A stretch of 64,000 bases of DNA from assembly GCA_032433765.1 (NCBI GenBank), contig JAVIAB010000051.1, positions 147,835,275-147,899,274 on the forward strand. Reading direction: 5' to 3'. Both the position numbers and the translations under genes were made by a program. A model generated the notes under the pieces. It saw nothing but the letters and a program-made list of their open reading frames with translations. It was not told the DNA's origin and ran no database searches. Source of the DNA: Megaustenia siamemsis (Eukaryota > Mollusca > Gastropoda > Stylommatophora > Ariophantidae). Of the stretch, positions 46,498-58,118 are shown piece by piece. Numbering within the stretch: the stretch's first letter is position 1; every line of letters starts with the position of its first letter.

Positions 46498-48765
46498 GTT
46501 GTATTAAACAATAGACTCACACAATTTCTGTCTCAAACAAACGACTCGCACTATGTCTGGATTAAACATCATACTCACACTATGTCTGGATTAAACAATA
46601 GACTCACACTATGTTTGGATTAAAAACAACAGATTCACACTATGTTTGGATTAAACAACAGGCTCACACTTTGTTTGGATTAAACAACAGACTCACACTA
46701 TGTCTGGATTAAACAACAGACTAACACTATGTCTGGATTAAACAATAGACTCACACTATGTCTGGATTAAACAACAGACTCACACTATGTCTGGATTAAA
46801 CAACAGACTCACACTATGTTTGGATTAAGCAACAGACTCAAACTATGTCTGGATTAAACAACAGACTCACACTATGTTTGGATTAAACAACAGACTCACA
46901 CTATGTCTGGATTAAACATCATACTCACACTATGTCTGGATTAAACAACAGACTCACACTATGTTTGGATTAAACAACAGATTCACACTATGTTTGGATT
47001 AAACAACAGACTCACACTATGACTGGAATAAACATCAGACTCACACTATGACTGGATTAAACAACATACTCACACTGTGTCTGGATCAAACAACAGACTC
47101 ACACTATGTTTGGATTAAACAACAGACTCACACTATGTCTGGAATAAACAACAGACTCACACTATGTCTGGATTAAACAACAGACTCACACTATGTTTGG
47201 ATTAAACAACAGACTCACACTATGTCTGGATTAAACATCATACTCACACTATGTCTGGATTAAACAACAGACTCACACTATGTTTGGATTAAACAACAGA
47301 TTCACACTATGTTTGGATTAAACAACAGACTCACACTATGACTGGAATAAACATCAGACTCACACTATGACTGGATTAAACAACATACTCACACTGTGTC
47401 TGGATCAAACAACAGACTCACACTATGTTTGGATTAAACAACAGACTCACACTATGTCTGGAATAAACAACAGACTCACACTATGTCTGGATTAAACAAC
47501 AGACTCACACTATGACTGGATTAAACAATAGGCTCACACTATGACTGGATTAAACAACCGACTCACACTATGTCTGGATTAAACAACAGACTCACACTAT
47601 GTCTGGATTAAACAACAGACTCACACTATGACTGGATTAAACATCATACTCACACTATGACTGGATTAAACAACAGACTCACACTATGTCTGGATCAAAC
47701 AACAGACTCACACTATGTCTGGATCAAACAACAGACTCACACTATGTCTGGATTAAACAACAGACTCACACTATGTCTGGATTAAACAACAGACTCACAC
47801 TATGTCTGGATTAAACAACAGACTCACACTATGACTGGATTAAACAATAGGCTCACACTATGTCTGGATCAAACAACAGACTCACACTATGTGTGGATCA
47901 AACAACAGACTCACACTATGTCTGGAAAACAACAGACTTACACTATGACTGGATTAAACAACAGACTCACACTATGTCTGGATTAAACAACAGACTCACA
48001 CTATGACTGGATTAAACAATAGGCTCACTATGACTGGATTAAACAACAGACTCACACTATGTCTGGATTAAACAACAGACTCACACTATGACTGGATTAA
48101 ACATCATACTCACACAATGTCTGGATTAAACAACAGACTCACACTATGACTGGATTAAACAATAGGCTCACACTATGACTGGATTAAACATCATACTCAC
48201 ACTATGACTGGATTAAACAACAGACTCACACTATGACTGGATTAAACATCATACTCACACTATGTCTGGATTAAACAACAAACTCACACTATGACTGGAT
48301 TAAACAATAGGCTCACACTATGACTGGATTAAACAACAGACTCATACTATGTCTGGATTAAACATCATACTCACACTATGTCTGGATTAAACATCATACT
48401 CACACTATGTCTGGATTATACAACAGACTCATACTATGACTGGATTAAACAATAGGCTCACACTATGACTGGATTAAACATCATACTCACACTATGACTG
48501 GATTAAACAACAGACTCACACTATGACTGGATTAAACATCATACTCACACTATGTCTGGATTAAACAACAGACTCACACTATGACTGGATTAAACAACAG
48601 ACTCATACTATGTCTGGATTAAACATCATACTCACACTATGTCTGGATTAAACATCATACTCACACTATGTCTGGATTAAACAACAGACTCACACTATGT
48701 CTGGATTAAACAAAAGACCCACGCTATATTTGGATTAAACAAAGGACCCGCACTATGTTTGGATT
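46498..48765. repeat. 29-bp minisatellite, about 78 units
   Basis: The unit is AACAACAGACTCACACTATG followed by TCTGGATTA (29 bp). A marked block containing GACTGGAATAAACATCAGAC and CACACTGTGTCTGGATCAAA recurs at exactly 319 bp (47021 to 47340 and 47071 to 47390), that is 11 units. Edges are more diverged than the middle. Confidence 0.96.
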
Positions 48766-48988
48766 AACCCCACCGAAAAAAATATAACTATTATTCAAAT
48801 AACATTATATTTGAATAATTCTTAAACGAATAAAAAAAAATGTAATGTATTTCTTTATCTGCAAGCAATGCCTCAATTGTTGTGTACAAACTTCTCTATG
48901 TCGCTGATTTCTCAGTTTTATTGTCTTGTCAGTGCTGAATGGTGTCTGGTTTATTATTTTCACAACGGTTTATCTCAATTTAAGGTTA

Positions 48989-49423
48989 TAGTTATGGTTT
49001 TGGAAAGCCCCGGTATCACTGCAAATGAATTAAAATCCATAATTGCTCAACCGCCCTTGCCAGTGGAATCATCCGAATTACTAACTCATCTCCCAAACAA
49101 AGAAAGGTAGCTGTAGTCCCCATAATAGCAGTCTCAGCACACGCCAAAAGACATAAGGCGAAACCGCACAGAAAGTGAACACAGCCAACTGTTCCTTGTC
49201 ATACGATATCATAATTCATCGTAAACAATTATAATATCGAAACATGATCAAAACGGATGAAACACACAGCTCATGGTGTGCACAGAGCACTTAACTCAGT
49301 AGCTCCTGCAACAAGCCGGACTTGGAATATGAGGAAACCGCAACAAGTAACACTTTTCACACATAGCCTTCGATGGTTCCTGCCGCCTATCCACCATATA
49401 GATCGGAAGTTCACGTCCTCCTG
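48989..49423 (+). repeat. Dispersed repeat D, copy 2
   Basis: Starts at about TTATGGTTTTGGAAAGCCCC and ends at ACGTCCTCCT. It is the inverse of 40751-41166. The predicted peptide up to the TAG stop is identical in both copies over 38 residues. The second half contains GAGGAAACCGCAACAAG and is diverged between copies. Confidence 0.8.
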
Positions 49424-49784
49424 AAAATGATGATCGTCATATTTTTTTTTTTAATGTATAGCGCTTGATGATGTTAGGACATCGTTTTTCACTCCAATTC
49501 TGAACATATAAAACAAGGTTAGTCGTCAGAATATCCCTGTTTGCACATCAAACAACAGACCGTATTATTAGCGTATGGCCGGTCTAGGGATATACGATGA
49601 GCCATTATGATGACCCAGCACACACAACAATGGCTGCGCCCATAGATTTCCAATTACTCTAGTGAATGCAACCTACAACGAATGAAACACGGTGCAAATT
49701 CCCTAAAGAGAAAAAAACTTCGGCTGACCTGATGGAGCAGTCCACATCAATGAGTTGTTACATGTACATAACTTGTGTCAAAAA

Positions 49785-49945
49785 ATTAATTTTGGGGGCA
49801 ACGTGGTCGGTATTACGTCTGTGCCACTTTACTTTCCCAGAACAAAATCTGGTACCTATTTAAAGGCTGGGTTAACCCAGAAGCCATAGATCAAGATCGA
49901 ACTAGACCCCTTATTTTTTGTAGTCCAGTTCACTAAAAGTGTATA
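49785..49945 (-). mobile_element. SINE B, partial
   Basis: On the minus strand AGGCTGGGTTAACCCAGAAG-type body sequence, GTAAAGTGGCACAGACGTAA and AATACCGACCACGTTGCCCC are present. Both the first half of the tRNA head and the hairpin tail are missing. Confidence 0.75.
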
Positions 49946-51034
49946 CTAAATTTAAATGGCTTAACTAGATTTGTAATGTAGTGTTATTTAAACCCACTCT
50001 GTGCTTAGACTCTAATGACAATAAAATGTTCAGCATTTTATATGTTACGAAACCTTTAAACATATATCAATGTTTGTACAATAATGCTTAATATGTTAAA
50101 TTAAATATAATTATACTGACAGACCACAGTTGAATTTATTCTATTAAAAATGAAAGTTTCGCTATAAAACCGTATTCTAAATCTGAATCATGGCCCACTC
50201 GGCATTCTTATGTATCTTTAACATTAAAAAAAGCCGTTCGGTAGTGACAGGTGTTTTTCACTCAATAGTCAATCACTGTTGTTGGGACCAACATGTTTTA
50301 TTTAAATACAGTTGAGTTATACACTCCAATTGTTGAATTGATTTGAGAATTTGATTGACGATAACTGATGATGATAACGTCATTAAAAAATATCACTCCT
50401 CAACGTTTTAAAACTGTAAACTAAACTTTAATACTTTGACTTTAATAATAATAATGTAAATTATAATAAAATTTAATAACCATTATAATTATATAAAATA
50501 ATTTAATATATAATAATATAATTATAATTTTATTATATAATATAATATATATTATTTTAAATATTTAATTGTATAATTAATACAGTTAAGAAACCCTCAA
50601 AAAATGTAATCTCATTTATGTTAAAAAGAACTGATCGTTTGATTGCAATGACTGACTTTTAACAAATATTTAGTTAATAAATTATTATTATTTTAGCAAG
50701 TGATTGATAAGTAATAGTTTACATTGGTAACCACCGAGTCCAAGTCTTATCTCAATTTATTATTTGCAACACTATCAGGGTTACGTGAAGCCATTGGAGC
50801 AGGGGGTGGACGGTGTTGTGGGAGCAACCGGCAAGTAGTGCCGGTTATGGTCCCCACACCGTGATGGCAGGCAGAGGATCTCATGTATAGAGACAATGGC
50901 TGCGATCTCCGACTAGTACAGTCACTGCCAAAAAGGAAAGGAATGGCAAACTACCTTCTAATATTGCCTATAATAATTATATATATTATTTAAAATAATG
51001 TCAAAACACAACTTAATATCTACAGCGAACAACA
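49946..51034. other. AT-only stretch and a possible short dispersed repeat
   Basis: About 50445-50585 is almost purely A and T with many inverted TATAAT/ATTATA words, so it could form cruciform or unpaired DNA. About 50787-50960 is a GC-richer block (GCAACCGGCAAGTAGTGCCG, then GGAATGGCAAACTACC) resembling a SINE or LINE-tail piece. It lies just upstream of a LINE. Confidence 0.4.
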
Positions 51035-51420
51035 TTAATGGGGACTCCACAGCCACCTCGAAAGACGATTAGAGGCCACGGAGATGGGATTTCCCAGAAG
51101 AATGTTGAAAGTTCCCTGGACAGCTAATAAGACCAATGAGGAAATTCTCAAAGAGGCCAACGCGAAAAGGGAGCTCTTAAAACACATCAGAAAGAAACAA
51201 TTAACATTTTTCGAGCACATCATGAGATGAGGAAAGTTGGAATACATGGTTACAACTGGCAAAATAAAAGGAAAGAGATATCACGAACGACAAAGAGAGA
51301 AAATACAGGATAGCGTGATGGAAAACAGTCCACAACAGAATTGATACGATGCACTGTAGATAGAAGATTGTGGAAGGACATAATCGCCTACGCCAACTGG
51401 TATGGCAAATTAGGATGATT
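51035..51420 (+). mobile_element. LINE 3' fragment, family beta
   Basis: It encodes RLEATEMGFPRRMLKVPWTA, NEEILKEANAKRELLKHIRK and a broken FFEHIMR.GKLEYMV, then the tail GCACTGTAGATAGAAGATTG and ATCGCCTACGCCAACTGGTA. It ends in GATGATTATT. This is the opposite orientation to the 20655 copy. One in-frame TGA interrupts the C-terminal region. Confidence 0.87.
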
Positions 51421-51509
51421 ATTATTTGTCAGATGCTTCAGTATCTATGCCAGTAACTTTCTCTGATGTTTCCACCTCTCTTTGTCTCACTTTCTTTAGT
51501 TATCGGGAC

Positions 51510-52855
51510 TATTGTATCAATCACTCCATCTCTCTGTTACTAATCTTTCCATGTCTCTGTGTTACTAATCATTCCATGTCTCTGTGCTACTAATCACTCC
51601 ATCTCTATGTGTTACTAATCATTCCATCTCTCTGTGTTACTAATCATTCCATCTCTATGTGTTACTAATCATTCCATCTCTCTGTGTTACTAATCATTCC
51701 ATCTCTCTGTGTTACTAATCATTCCATGTCTCTGTGTTACTAATCATTCCATCTCTCTGTGTTACTAATCATTCCATCTCTCTGTGTTACTAATCATTCC
51801 ATCTCTATGTGTTACTAATCATTCCATCTCTATGTGTTACTAATCATTCCATGTCTCTGTGTTACTAATCATTCAATGTCTCTGTGTTACTAATCACTCC
51901 ATGTCTCTGTGTTACTAATCATTCCATGTCTCTGTGTTACTAATCATTCCATGTCTCTGTGTTACTAATCACTCCATGTCTCTGTGTTACTAATCATTCC
52001 ATCGCTCTGTGTTACTAATCACTCCATCTCTATGTGTTACTAATCATTCCATCTCTCTGTGTCACTAATCACTCCATCTCTCTGTGTTACTAATCATTCC
52101 ATGTCTCTGTGTTACTAATCATTCCATCTCTATGTGTTACTAATCATTCCATCTCTATGCGTTAATAATCATTCCATGTCTCTGTGTTACTAATCATTCC
52201 ATGTCTCTGTGTTACTAATCACTCCATGTCTCTGTGTTACTAATCATTCCATGTCTCTGTGTTACTAATCATTCCATGTCTCTGTGTTACTAATCACTCC
52301 ATCTCTATGTGTTACTAATCATTCCATCTCTCTGTGTTACTAATCACTCCATATCTATGTGTTACTAATCATTCCATCTCTCTGTATTACTAATCGCTCC
52401 ATGTCTCTGTGCTACTAATCACTCCATGTCTCTGTGTTACTAATCACCCCATGTCTCTGTGTTACTAATCACTCCATGTTTCTGTGTTACTAATCACTCC
52501 ATGTCTCTGTGTTACTAATCACTCCATCTCTCTGTATTACTAATCACTCCATCTCTCTGTGTTACTAATCATTCCATCTCTCTGTGTTACTAATCACTCC
52601 ATCTCTTTGTGTTACTAATCACTCCATGTCTCTGTGTTACTAATCACTCCATGTCTCTGTGTTACTAATCACTCCATGTCTCTGTGTTACTAATCGCTCT
52701 ATCTCTTCATCACTGTGCTACTAATCACTCCATGTCTCTGTGTTACTAATCACCCCATGTCTCTGTGTTACTAATCACTCCATGTTTCTGTGTTACTAAT
52801 CACTCCATGTCTCTGTGTTACTAATCACTCCATGTCTCTGTGTTACTAATAATTT
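51510..52855. repeat. 25-bp minisatellite, about 54 units
   Basis: The unit is TCTCTGTGTTACTAATCATT followed by CCATG or CCATC (51661 and 51686). A block with CACCCCATGT and an ATGTTTCTGTG unit is repeated about 306 bp apart (52445 and 52751), which equals 12 units plus a 6-bp irregular insert near 52705. Confidence 0.96.
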
Positions 52856-53027
52856 TTCTAAACAATTTTAAGCACGTTGTCTTGACAAGAAGTGCATAGC
52901 AGTTTTTCAAATGTTTGTACAGTCATGTTTTCATATTTTGTGGGTGTCAAACTGTCTGAATAATCAGATGTATAGCTATCAAGTGCAATATCTTTGCAAT
53001 GTCCTATGAGATTGTGGCTTAAAAAAA

Positions 53028-53605
53028 TAAAGTAAAGAGCCTGTCACGCCAAGTGGCGTGTAGTCCCACAAAGCCATTTGGCATATAGTCCCAATTTGCC
53101 ACTTGGCGTATAGTCCCAATTCGCCACTTGGCGCATAGTCCCAATTCGCCATTCGGTGCATAGTCCCAATTCGCCATTCGGTGCATAGTCCCAATTCGCA
53201 ACTTGACGCATAGTCCCAATACGCCACTTGGCGCATAGTCCCAATTCGCCATTTGGCGTATAGTCCCATTACGCCACTTGGCGTATAGTCCCACAACGCC
53301 ACTTGGCGTATAGTCCCAATTTGCCACTTGGCGTATAGTCCCAATTCGCCATTTGGCGTATAGTCCTAATACGCAATTTGACGTGACGACCCTTTATTTA
53401 TATGATATTAGTGACCATAGTTTGTATAGACCTTCGGCACATGGTTTTTGGGGCTAATGTGGTCGGTGTTATATTATTATTGCTGCTTACTTTCCCAGGA
53501 AAAAATCCGCTACCGCTGGGTTCAGCCATCGATGAAAATCTAACCCGGTCTCATGTTCGTTGTAGTCCAGATCACTAACCACTGAACTATCGCAGCTCGC
53601 ATGAG
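53028..53605 (-). mobile_element. SINE B with its 3' hairpin expanded into a tandem array
   Basis: On the minus strand a head-like GCGAGCTGCGATAGTTCAGT, a body with GGAAAGTAAGCAGCA and AATAATATAACACCGACCAC, then a 25-bp array where the single palindromic tail should be, and finally GGCGTGACAGGCTCTTTACT. The outer parts align with full SINE B copies, so the array lies inside the element. Confidence 0.85.
53046..53395. repeat. 25-bp array derived from the SINE 3' palindrome, about 14 units
   Basis: CGCCACTTGGCGTATAGTCC followed by CAATT recurs every 25 bp (53111 and 53136). CGCCACTTGGCG is the SINE B tail hairpin. Three units keep perfect palindromes and others are mutated (CGCCATTCGGTG). The open frames across it are trivial. 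Confidence 0.95.
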
Positions 53606-53832
53606 ATGATGGTGCTAGCGGTTAATTCATTTGCTTCAACATTAATCTTATTTGATCTTGCAATGACCTTTGCGATCCAACAATATTGTCATTTCGTCTA
53701 AGATCTTTGCCCCAAAGTTTCCCTTTAACTTCGATCGTATCTTGTATTCCCGAGGTTTTTATGCCTGCGCTGGGGCAAGTTCTTGAATTCTTTTAACAGT
53801 TCTTCTTCTTCTTCTACAACTACTACTACTTC

Positions 53833-54370
53833 CTTACTCATTTGTCTTTCAACGTCGAAGGAATAGATAGTTTGCGGTATGTTTCTCTTATGGCGGTTTC
53901 TCTTGCGTTTCCTTGTATTTCTAATATTCCTTCAATCCATCTTTTTCGTCGTTAGCCTTTGGATCTGGTGTTCTCACAATTTTCATTGAAGGATCGTTGT
54001 GTTGTGTTTTGATCTTTCTGTACTATCACGTGGCCAAACGATTTTTTTCCGTTGTCTCTTTATATATTCATTGGTGGAAATTACTTTCAACTGTTTTCTC
54101 AGATCTTCATGTATGATCTTATCTTTCTCAACATTATTGCATGTCGTGCGTCTAACAAGTTCATCTCGCTTGTGTTTATTTTTCTTATTACAACTGTTGC
54201 TACTATTTTTTTTAGTTCGTTATATTACTCTCTGTTAAAGGATGGCTTGCTTTTTCATACTATTATCCCTTTGGTTTTTGATAAAAGAACTTTATTTCTT
54301 ATTTCCACGCATTGGCTCTTTGGTGTGCTCCTTTTCGCTGTATTATTGATGTGTTTTGTTTTGGTATAAT
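53833..54370 (-). mobile_element. LINE 3' fragment, family zeta
   Basis: Nucleotide similarity to 43926-44230: CTCATTTGTCTTTCAACGTC, TTCTAATATTCC, GGATCTGGTGTTCTCACAAT, and TTGTGTTGTGTTTTGAT. The right end (beyond about 54190) is uncertain. Confidence 0.75.
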
Positions 54371-55035
54371 CATGATCTATTAGCTGTAGCATCCACAAAG
54401 AGAGGCGTCGAAGCAATGAAACCTAAGAAGAAGGTTCTAGTCTCAACGATTGAATGAAACATGAATTTACCGTGGAGCATGAAAGTGGTACGCGTGTGGC
54501 AGATCTAGAAAAGAGGGAATGTACTAGAAATTATTCTTAGTTGCATCACCTTGCCATTTTCTTCACGTTCTGGCCACTCATATCCAACCTGCATTACTGG
54601 CATATCAATTGACCAGGGTGATCTTAGGTCCTGGCAACTTCTGCCACATTTTCCCGTTATTCTTCGCGTTGAACAAGAGCGGGACTGTGTTTATTTCTTG
54701 TCCCGTTTCTGATAAAGGCCTGTACCAAAAAAGTTTTATTTTGTTTTGTTTCCGTATTAGTTTGACTGCCCAATACAATTTTACGTTTATTAATTTTTTT
54801 TCAAGTTTTTCCAGCTTTACTCTCGGCTCTGCGCGATGTTTGTCTCCCCCTCTTCACAACTCGATGGCGCAGATATTTGGTTTTCCAGAAGAATGTTTGG
54901 AGTTCACTGGACTGGCACAGAAAATCAACGAAGAAATTCCTAATAAAGAGAAAACGCACAGATGGTTCCTAATACACATTATCAGGGGGAGTAAATCTTT
55001 CTTGAAGCTGTCGTGGGGACAGAAATCTGTGAGCA
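54371..55035. other. Mostly unrecognised; short LINE-beta-like stretch
   Basis: At about 54868-54960, words such as TTTCCAGAAGAATGTTTGGA and CGAAGAAATTCCTAA resemble the RRML..P...AKK.NEE block of beta LINEs on the plus strand, but mutations leave this weak. The rest of the interval is unassigned. Confidence 0.35.
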
Positions 55036-55125
55036 TGAATACATCATCATCATGTGCCATACCGGTTGGTGTAGGCGATCATGTCCTTCCACAATCTTAT
55101 ATCTACAGTGCAATAAAATGTGTGG
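55036..55125 (-). mobile_element. LINE 3' terminus, family beta
   Basis: CATCATCATCATGTGCCATA, CCGGTTGGTGTAGGCGATCA, TGTCCTTCCACAATCTTATA: the last ~90 bp of the beta element with its (GAT)n tail. It is the shortest copy seen. Confidence 0.85.
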
Positions 55126-56366
55126 AAAAAAGAGACGATTGACGATATAGGAATAAGATACAGAGATCCTGACATCGTGGCATGTCGTGGTAGCAAATGG
55201 AATGGATATATGGCATTATTAGTGACTGGCTTTTTAATGACCAAATTAGCGAGCAGCTACTAATTGTCTTAATTAGAGCTCCAACAGTTTATAGTCCAAA
55301 TTAGTGACTTGCTATTTATCACCTAATTAGTGACGACATTTGATTGTCCTCTTCAGCGGCAGCCTGTTTATTGTCTTAATTAGTGATCCACTATTTATTA
55401 GCAGCCCTGATAGGTATACAGACTGTAAGTGATAATACAGACATCAAACAATGCTGACTTTGATTCAAATAAATTGTAGTTGTAGTCAGCAATAGAAATG
55501 GCTAAGGCAGTCTCATAAGGGACGTACCACAAATGAATACAGGGTACTTTGCTGGAGACTTCCATCTTACCAGATGCCAACTGAAGGTATATATCATTCC
55601 TGTTCGACTATTCTTGCGTCACTGGCGCACTTCTCTGTGCTAGATTTAGTGTGTGGGGTCAACACTCCATTACGTCACTTCTTAATACAAGTTGTTTACG
55701 ACTGATACTTCAGATGATTTTCCCATTCGTGACTTTCCAGAAAGATCAAATACGCGTACTTCCATTACACATTAGAGGAAGCTGTATTCTAAAATTGAAC
55801 GACTTTTGTGGTTGAAAATTGAATATTGAAAATTGAATATTGAAAATTGAATATTGACGAAGCTCTCAAAATGGCTAATGTAAAGATAACTCAGAAAACG
55901 GAGTTATCTTCCTGTGCGGCGAGGGACATCTGTGTACACGGCTCTCCGAGAAAATAAACTAATTAACACGCAAAATTCACCTAGACTCTAGGGACTTCGC
56001 GAGATTTGAAGGCTGCGAGCTTAAAAAAAATGGCTAATGCTTGGTCCTTTTATTCAGAGCAGCAACAACTAAAATATCGTGTGTACATAAATATTGACTC
56101 TAGCTGGGAAAGAAAAACATGTTGTGCCTGGTGTCACAAAATGAAACCTCTCCCATAAAATAGCGATTTTAAGAATAAGTAGAATGTACCAGGATTAGAG
56201 CATTTCATAAAAAAAAAATATGGCTGCTAGAATTTCAAGATAAGAACTAAAATATCACTTTAAGACCAGCACAAACAGCTGTGAATACTCTTTACACTCC
56301 TGTGTGTTGCGGAGGTCATTATTAAAAGATAATGTTACAACAATAATATATATGTATATAAATTGG
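55126..56366. other. No gene recognised; two small degenerate repeats
   Basis: AATTAGTGA-containing words recur roughly every 40-50 bp at 55220-55410. A 15-bp word, GAATATTGAAAATTG, repeats three times near 55820-55860. Otherwise unique-looking. Confidence 0.45.
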
Positions 56367-56628
56367 AAGCCGCGATAGCTCAGTGGTTTGTGAACTGGAC
56401 TACTAAGAGCAAGAGATCGAGTTCGAACCTGATCGACGGCTTCCAGGTTCACCCAGCCTTAAATGAGTAGCGGATTTTTTTTCTGCGAAAGTAAATCAGC
56501 ACGGGCGTAGTAATGATCATATTACCCGACAAATCATGTGCTGAAGGTCTATAAGATGCCTGGCCCCTAACACCATCTACCATATACGCCACATGGCGTG
56601 ACGGGGCTCCTTACTTTATTTTAATAAA
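56367..56628 (+). mobile_element. SINE B, full length
   Basis: GGAAGCCGCGATAGCTCAGT at the start, box B AGTTCGAACCT at about 56420, CAGGTTCACCCAGCCTTAAA, and GAAAGTAAATCAGCACGGGC. The 3' hairpin is ACGCCACATGGCGTGACGGG, then GCTCCTTACTTTATT. About 260 bp long; the best reference copy in the window. Confidence 0.88.
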
Positions 56629-56744
56629 AGAAATGTTCACCTCGCTTACTAAAGTGCCAAGCTTAGTAATCAACATGGAGTTTGTACATTTTTAATAGAA
56701 AATCCTGATCTAAGAGTAATTGAGATGGTTCGATAAGTTTATAA

Positions 56745-57165
56745 ATGCATATATGCAGTCTTATGATATGGATGTGAATCATGGACAATAGGACAACAGA
56801 CAAGAAAATCACTAGAGACTGTAAAAATGTGGCTTTACAGAAGAATGTTGAGAATACCATGGACAGCTAAGAAGAGTAATGAAAACGTTCTGAAAGAGGC
56901 CAAAGCAACGAGAGAGCTAATATTCAGTATAAGATAGACACAATAATAACTCTTTGGTCATGTAATGAGAAGAAAACAGCTGGAATATATTGTGACAACT
57001 GGGAAAGTTGAGGGATGAAAAAATAGAGGTAAGCTAAGAGAAAATATACCAGACAGCTTAGCAGAATGTCAACAACAGAAATGCTATCTGTCGAGATCGA
57101 AAGTAGTGGAGAAACATGATCACCTTTGCTAGCAGGCCTGTACGTGATGATGATGATGATGGCGG
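56745..57165 (+). mobile_element. LINE 3' fragment, family alpha
   Basis: GGATGTGAATCATGGACAAT, the RRMLRIPWTAKKSNENVLKE block, and an FGHVMRRKQLEYIV block interrupted by stops. The tail is TGCTAGCAGGCCTGTACGTG followed by (ATG)n to 57163. Nucleotide-level match to 8330-8745 and to the reverse of 33466-33900. Confidence 0.87.
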
Positions 57166-57496
57166 ATACCTTGCTACTTTTAGTAATGGTATAGGGAAGT
57201 ACAATATAAACAATCAATGTACTAGATCGCGGTACTTGTTAACAAGTGGCCCAGGCTTTTCTTTTTGGATTTGACTAACCTTCGTCAACTCAGTGAGTCT
57301 TGAGTCTACGACTGGAGACCGTAAAACTGAAATCAAGTCAGCACTCATCACCAACCGCTAACGCGCATTTTGATACAGACATTCTATTGTAGATGCATTA
57401 GCAGGACGTATGTTGCTGCCAGGAAAATATCACAACAATTATGTCGTAATTGCATTAACAATTATATTAAAATTTCTTCTTTACAGCATTTTGCCC
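57166..57496. other. No recognised feature
   Basis: Unique-looking sequence that ends in a C-homopolymer (57494-57508) at the SINE boundary. Confidence 0.45.
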
Positions 57497-57715
57497 CCCC
57501 CCCCCCCACCCCCTGGGGTCTGCCGAGGGGAATTTTAGGACTGGAGAATAAGGGCAGCTTGCTCAGTGCAACCGCCACGAGGTGTACGTGTCTGAGTTTT
57601 TATTTCACCCCAGATAGAAAAAAAACTGTTGACACTACCGGGATTCGAACCCGCATTCTCCTGGTTTGGGGCCGGACAAGTTGTCGATTCGATCACTCAC
57701 TCTCAACTATTGTAT
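57497..57715 (-). mobile_element. tRNA-derived SINE C
   Basis: On the minus strand a tRNA-like head (GAGTGAGTGATCGAATCGAC) with box B GGTTCGAATCC at about 57640 is followed by a body (TAGTGTCAACAG, TATCTGGGGTGAAATAAAA). The head differs from SINE A and B. A stand-alone tRNA gene is unlikely because the acceptor arms do not pair. Confidence 0.6.
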
Positions 57716-57789
57716 TCAAACAACATCCAGAAATTGTTTTAATGTCTTTCCTCGGTACTTTGGAGAATAGTCACTCTTCTGAGATCTAT

Positions 57790-58118
57790 CGGACAACGAT
57801 TGGATTGTTAAAGTACACATTCCAGGTTCTCTGATGGTGGACCTATAGAACAGAATCAAGGATTGGATTGTTAACGTACACATCCCATGTTCTCTGATTT
57901 TGGGCCTATAGAACATAATCAAGGATTGGATTGTTAAAGTACACATCCCATGTTCTCTGATGGTGGACCTATATAACAGAATCAAGGATTGGATTGTTAA
58001 AGTACACATCCCAGGTTCTCTGATGGTGGACCTATAGAACAGAATCAAGGATTAGATTGTTAAAGTACACATCCCATATTCTCTGATGGTGGTCCTATGG
58101 AAAAGAATCAAGGATAAT
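57790..58118. repeat. 63-bp tandem repeat, about 5 units
   Basis: GATGGTGGACCTATAGAACA, then GAATCAAGGATTGGATTGTT and AAAGTACACATCCC, recurs every 63 bp (57833 and 57896). The 21-codon period leaves a repetitive open frame on the minus strand. Confidence 0.94.

Noticed and set aside
46498..48765. Possible CRISPR array because of regular repeats
   Set aside because: Units are directly tandem with no unique spacers, and the DNA is clearly eukaryotic. The same applies to all other arrays here.
53019..53344. Three overlapping Trp/Tyr-rich ORFs (WDYAPSGELGLC type)
   Set aside because: All three minus-strand frames of the 25-bp SINE-derived array are open; this is not a protein family.
56374..56432. 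Functional tRNA gene suggested by GATAGCTCAGTGG and GTTCGAACC
   Set aside because: It is the head of SINE B, repeated with the same body at six other places; the acceptor stem does not pair.
57635..57700. Functional tRNA gene on the minus strand
   Set aside because: Box B is good, but no complementary acceptor ends were found and a SINE-like body follows.
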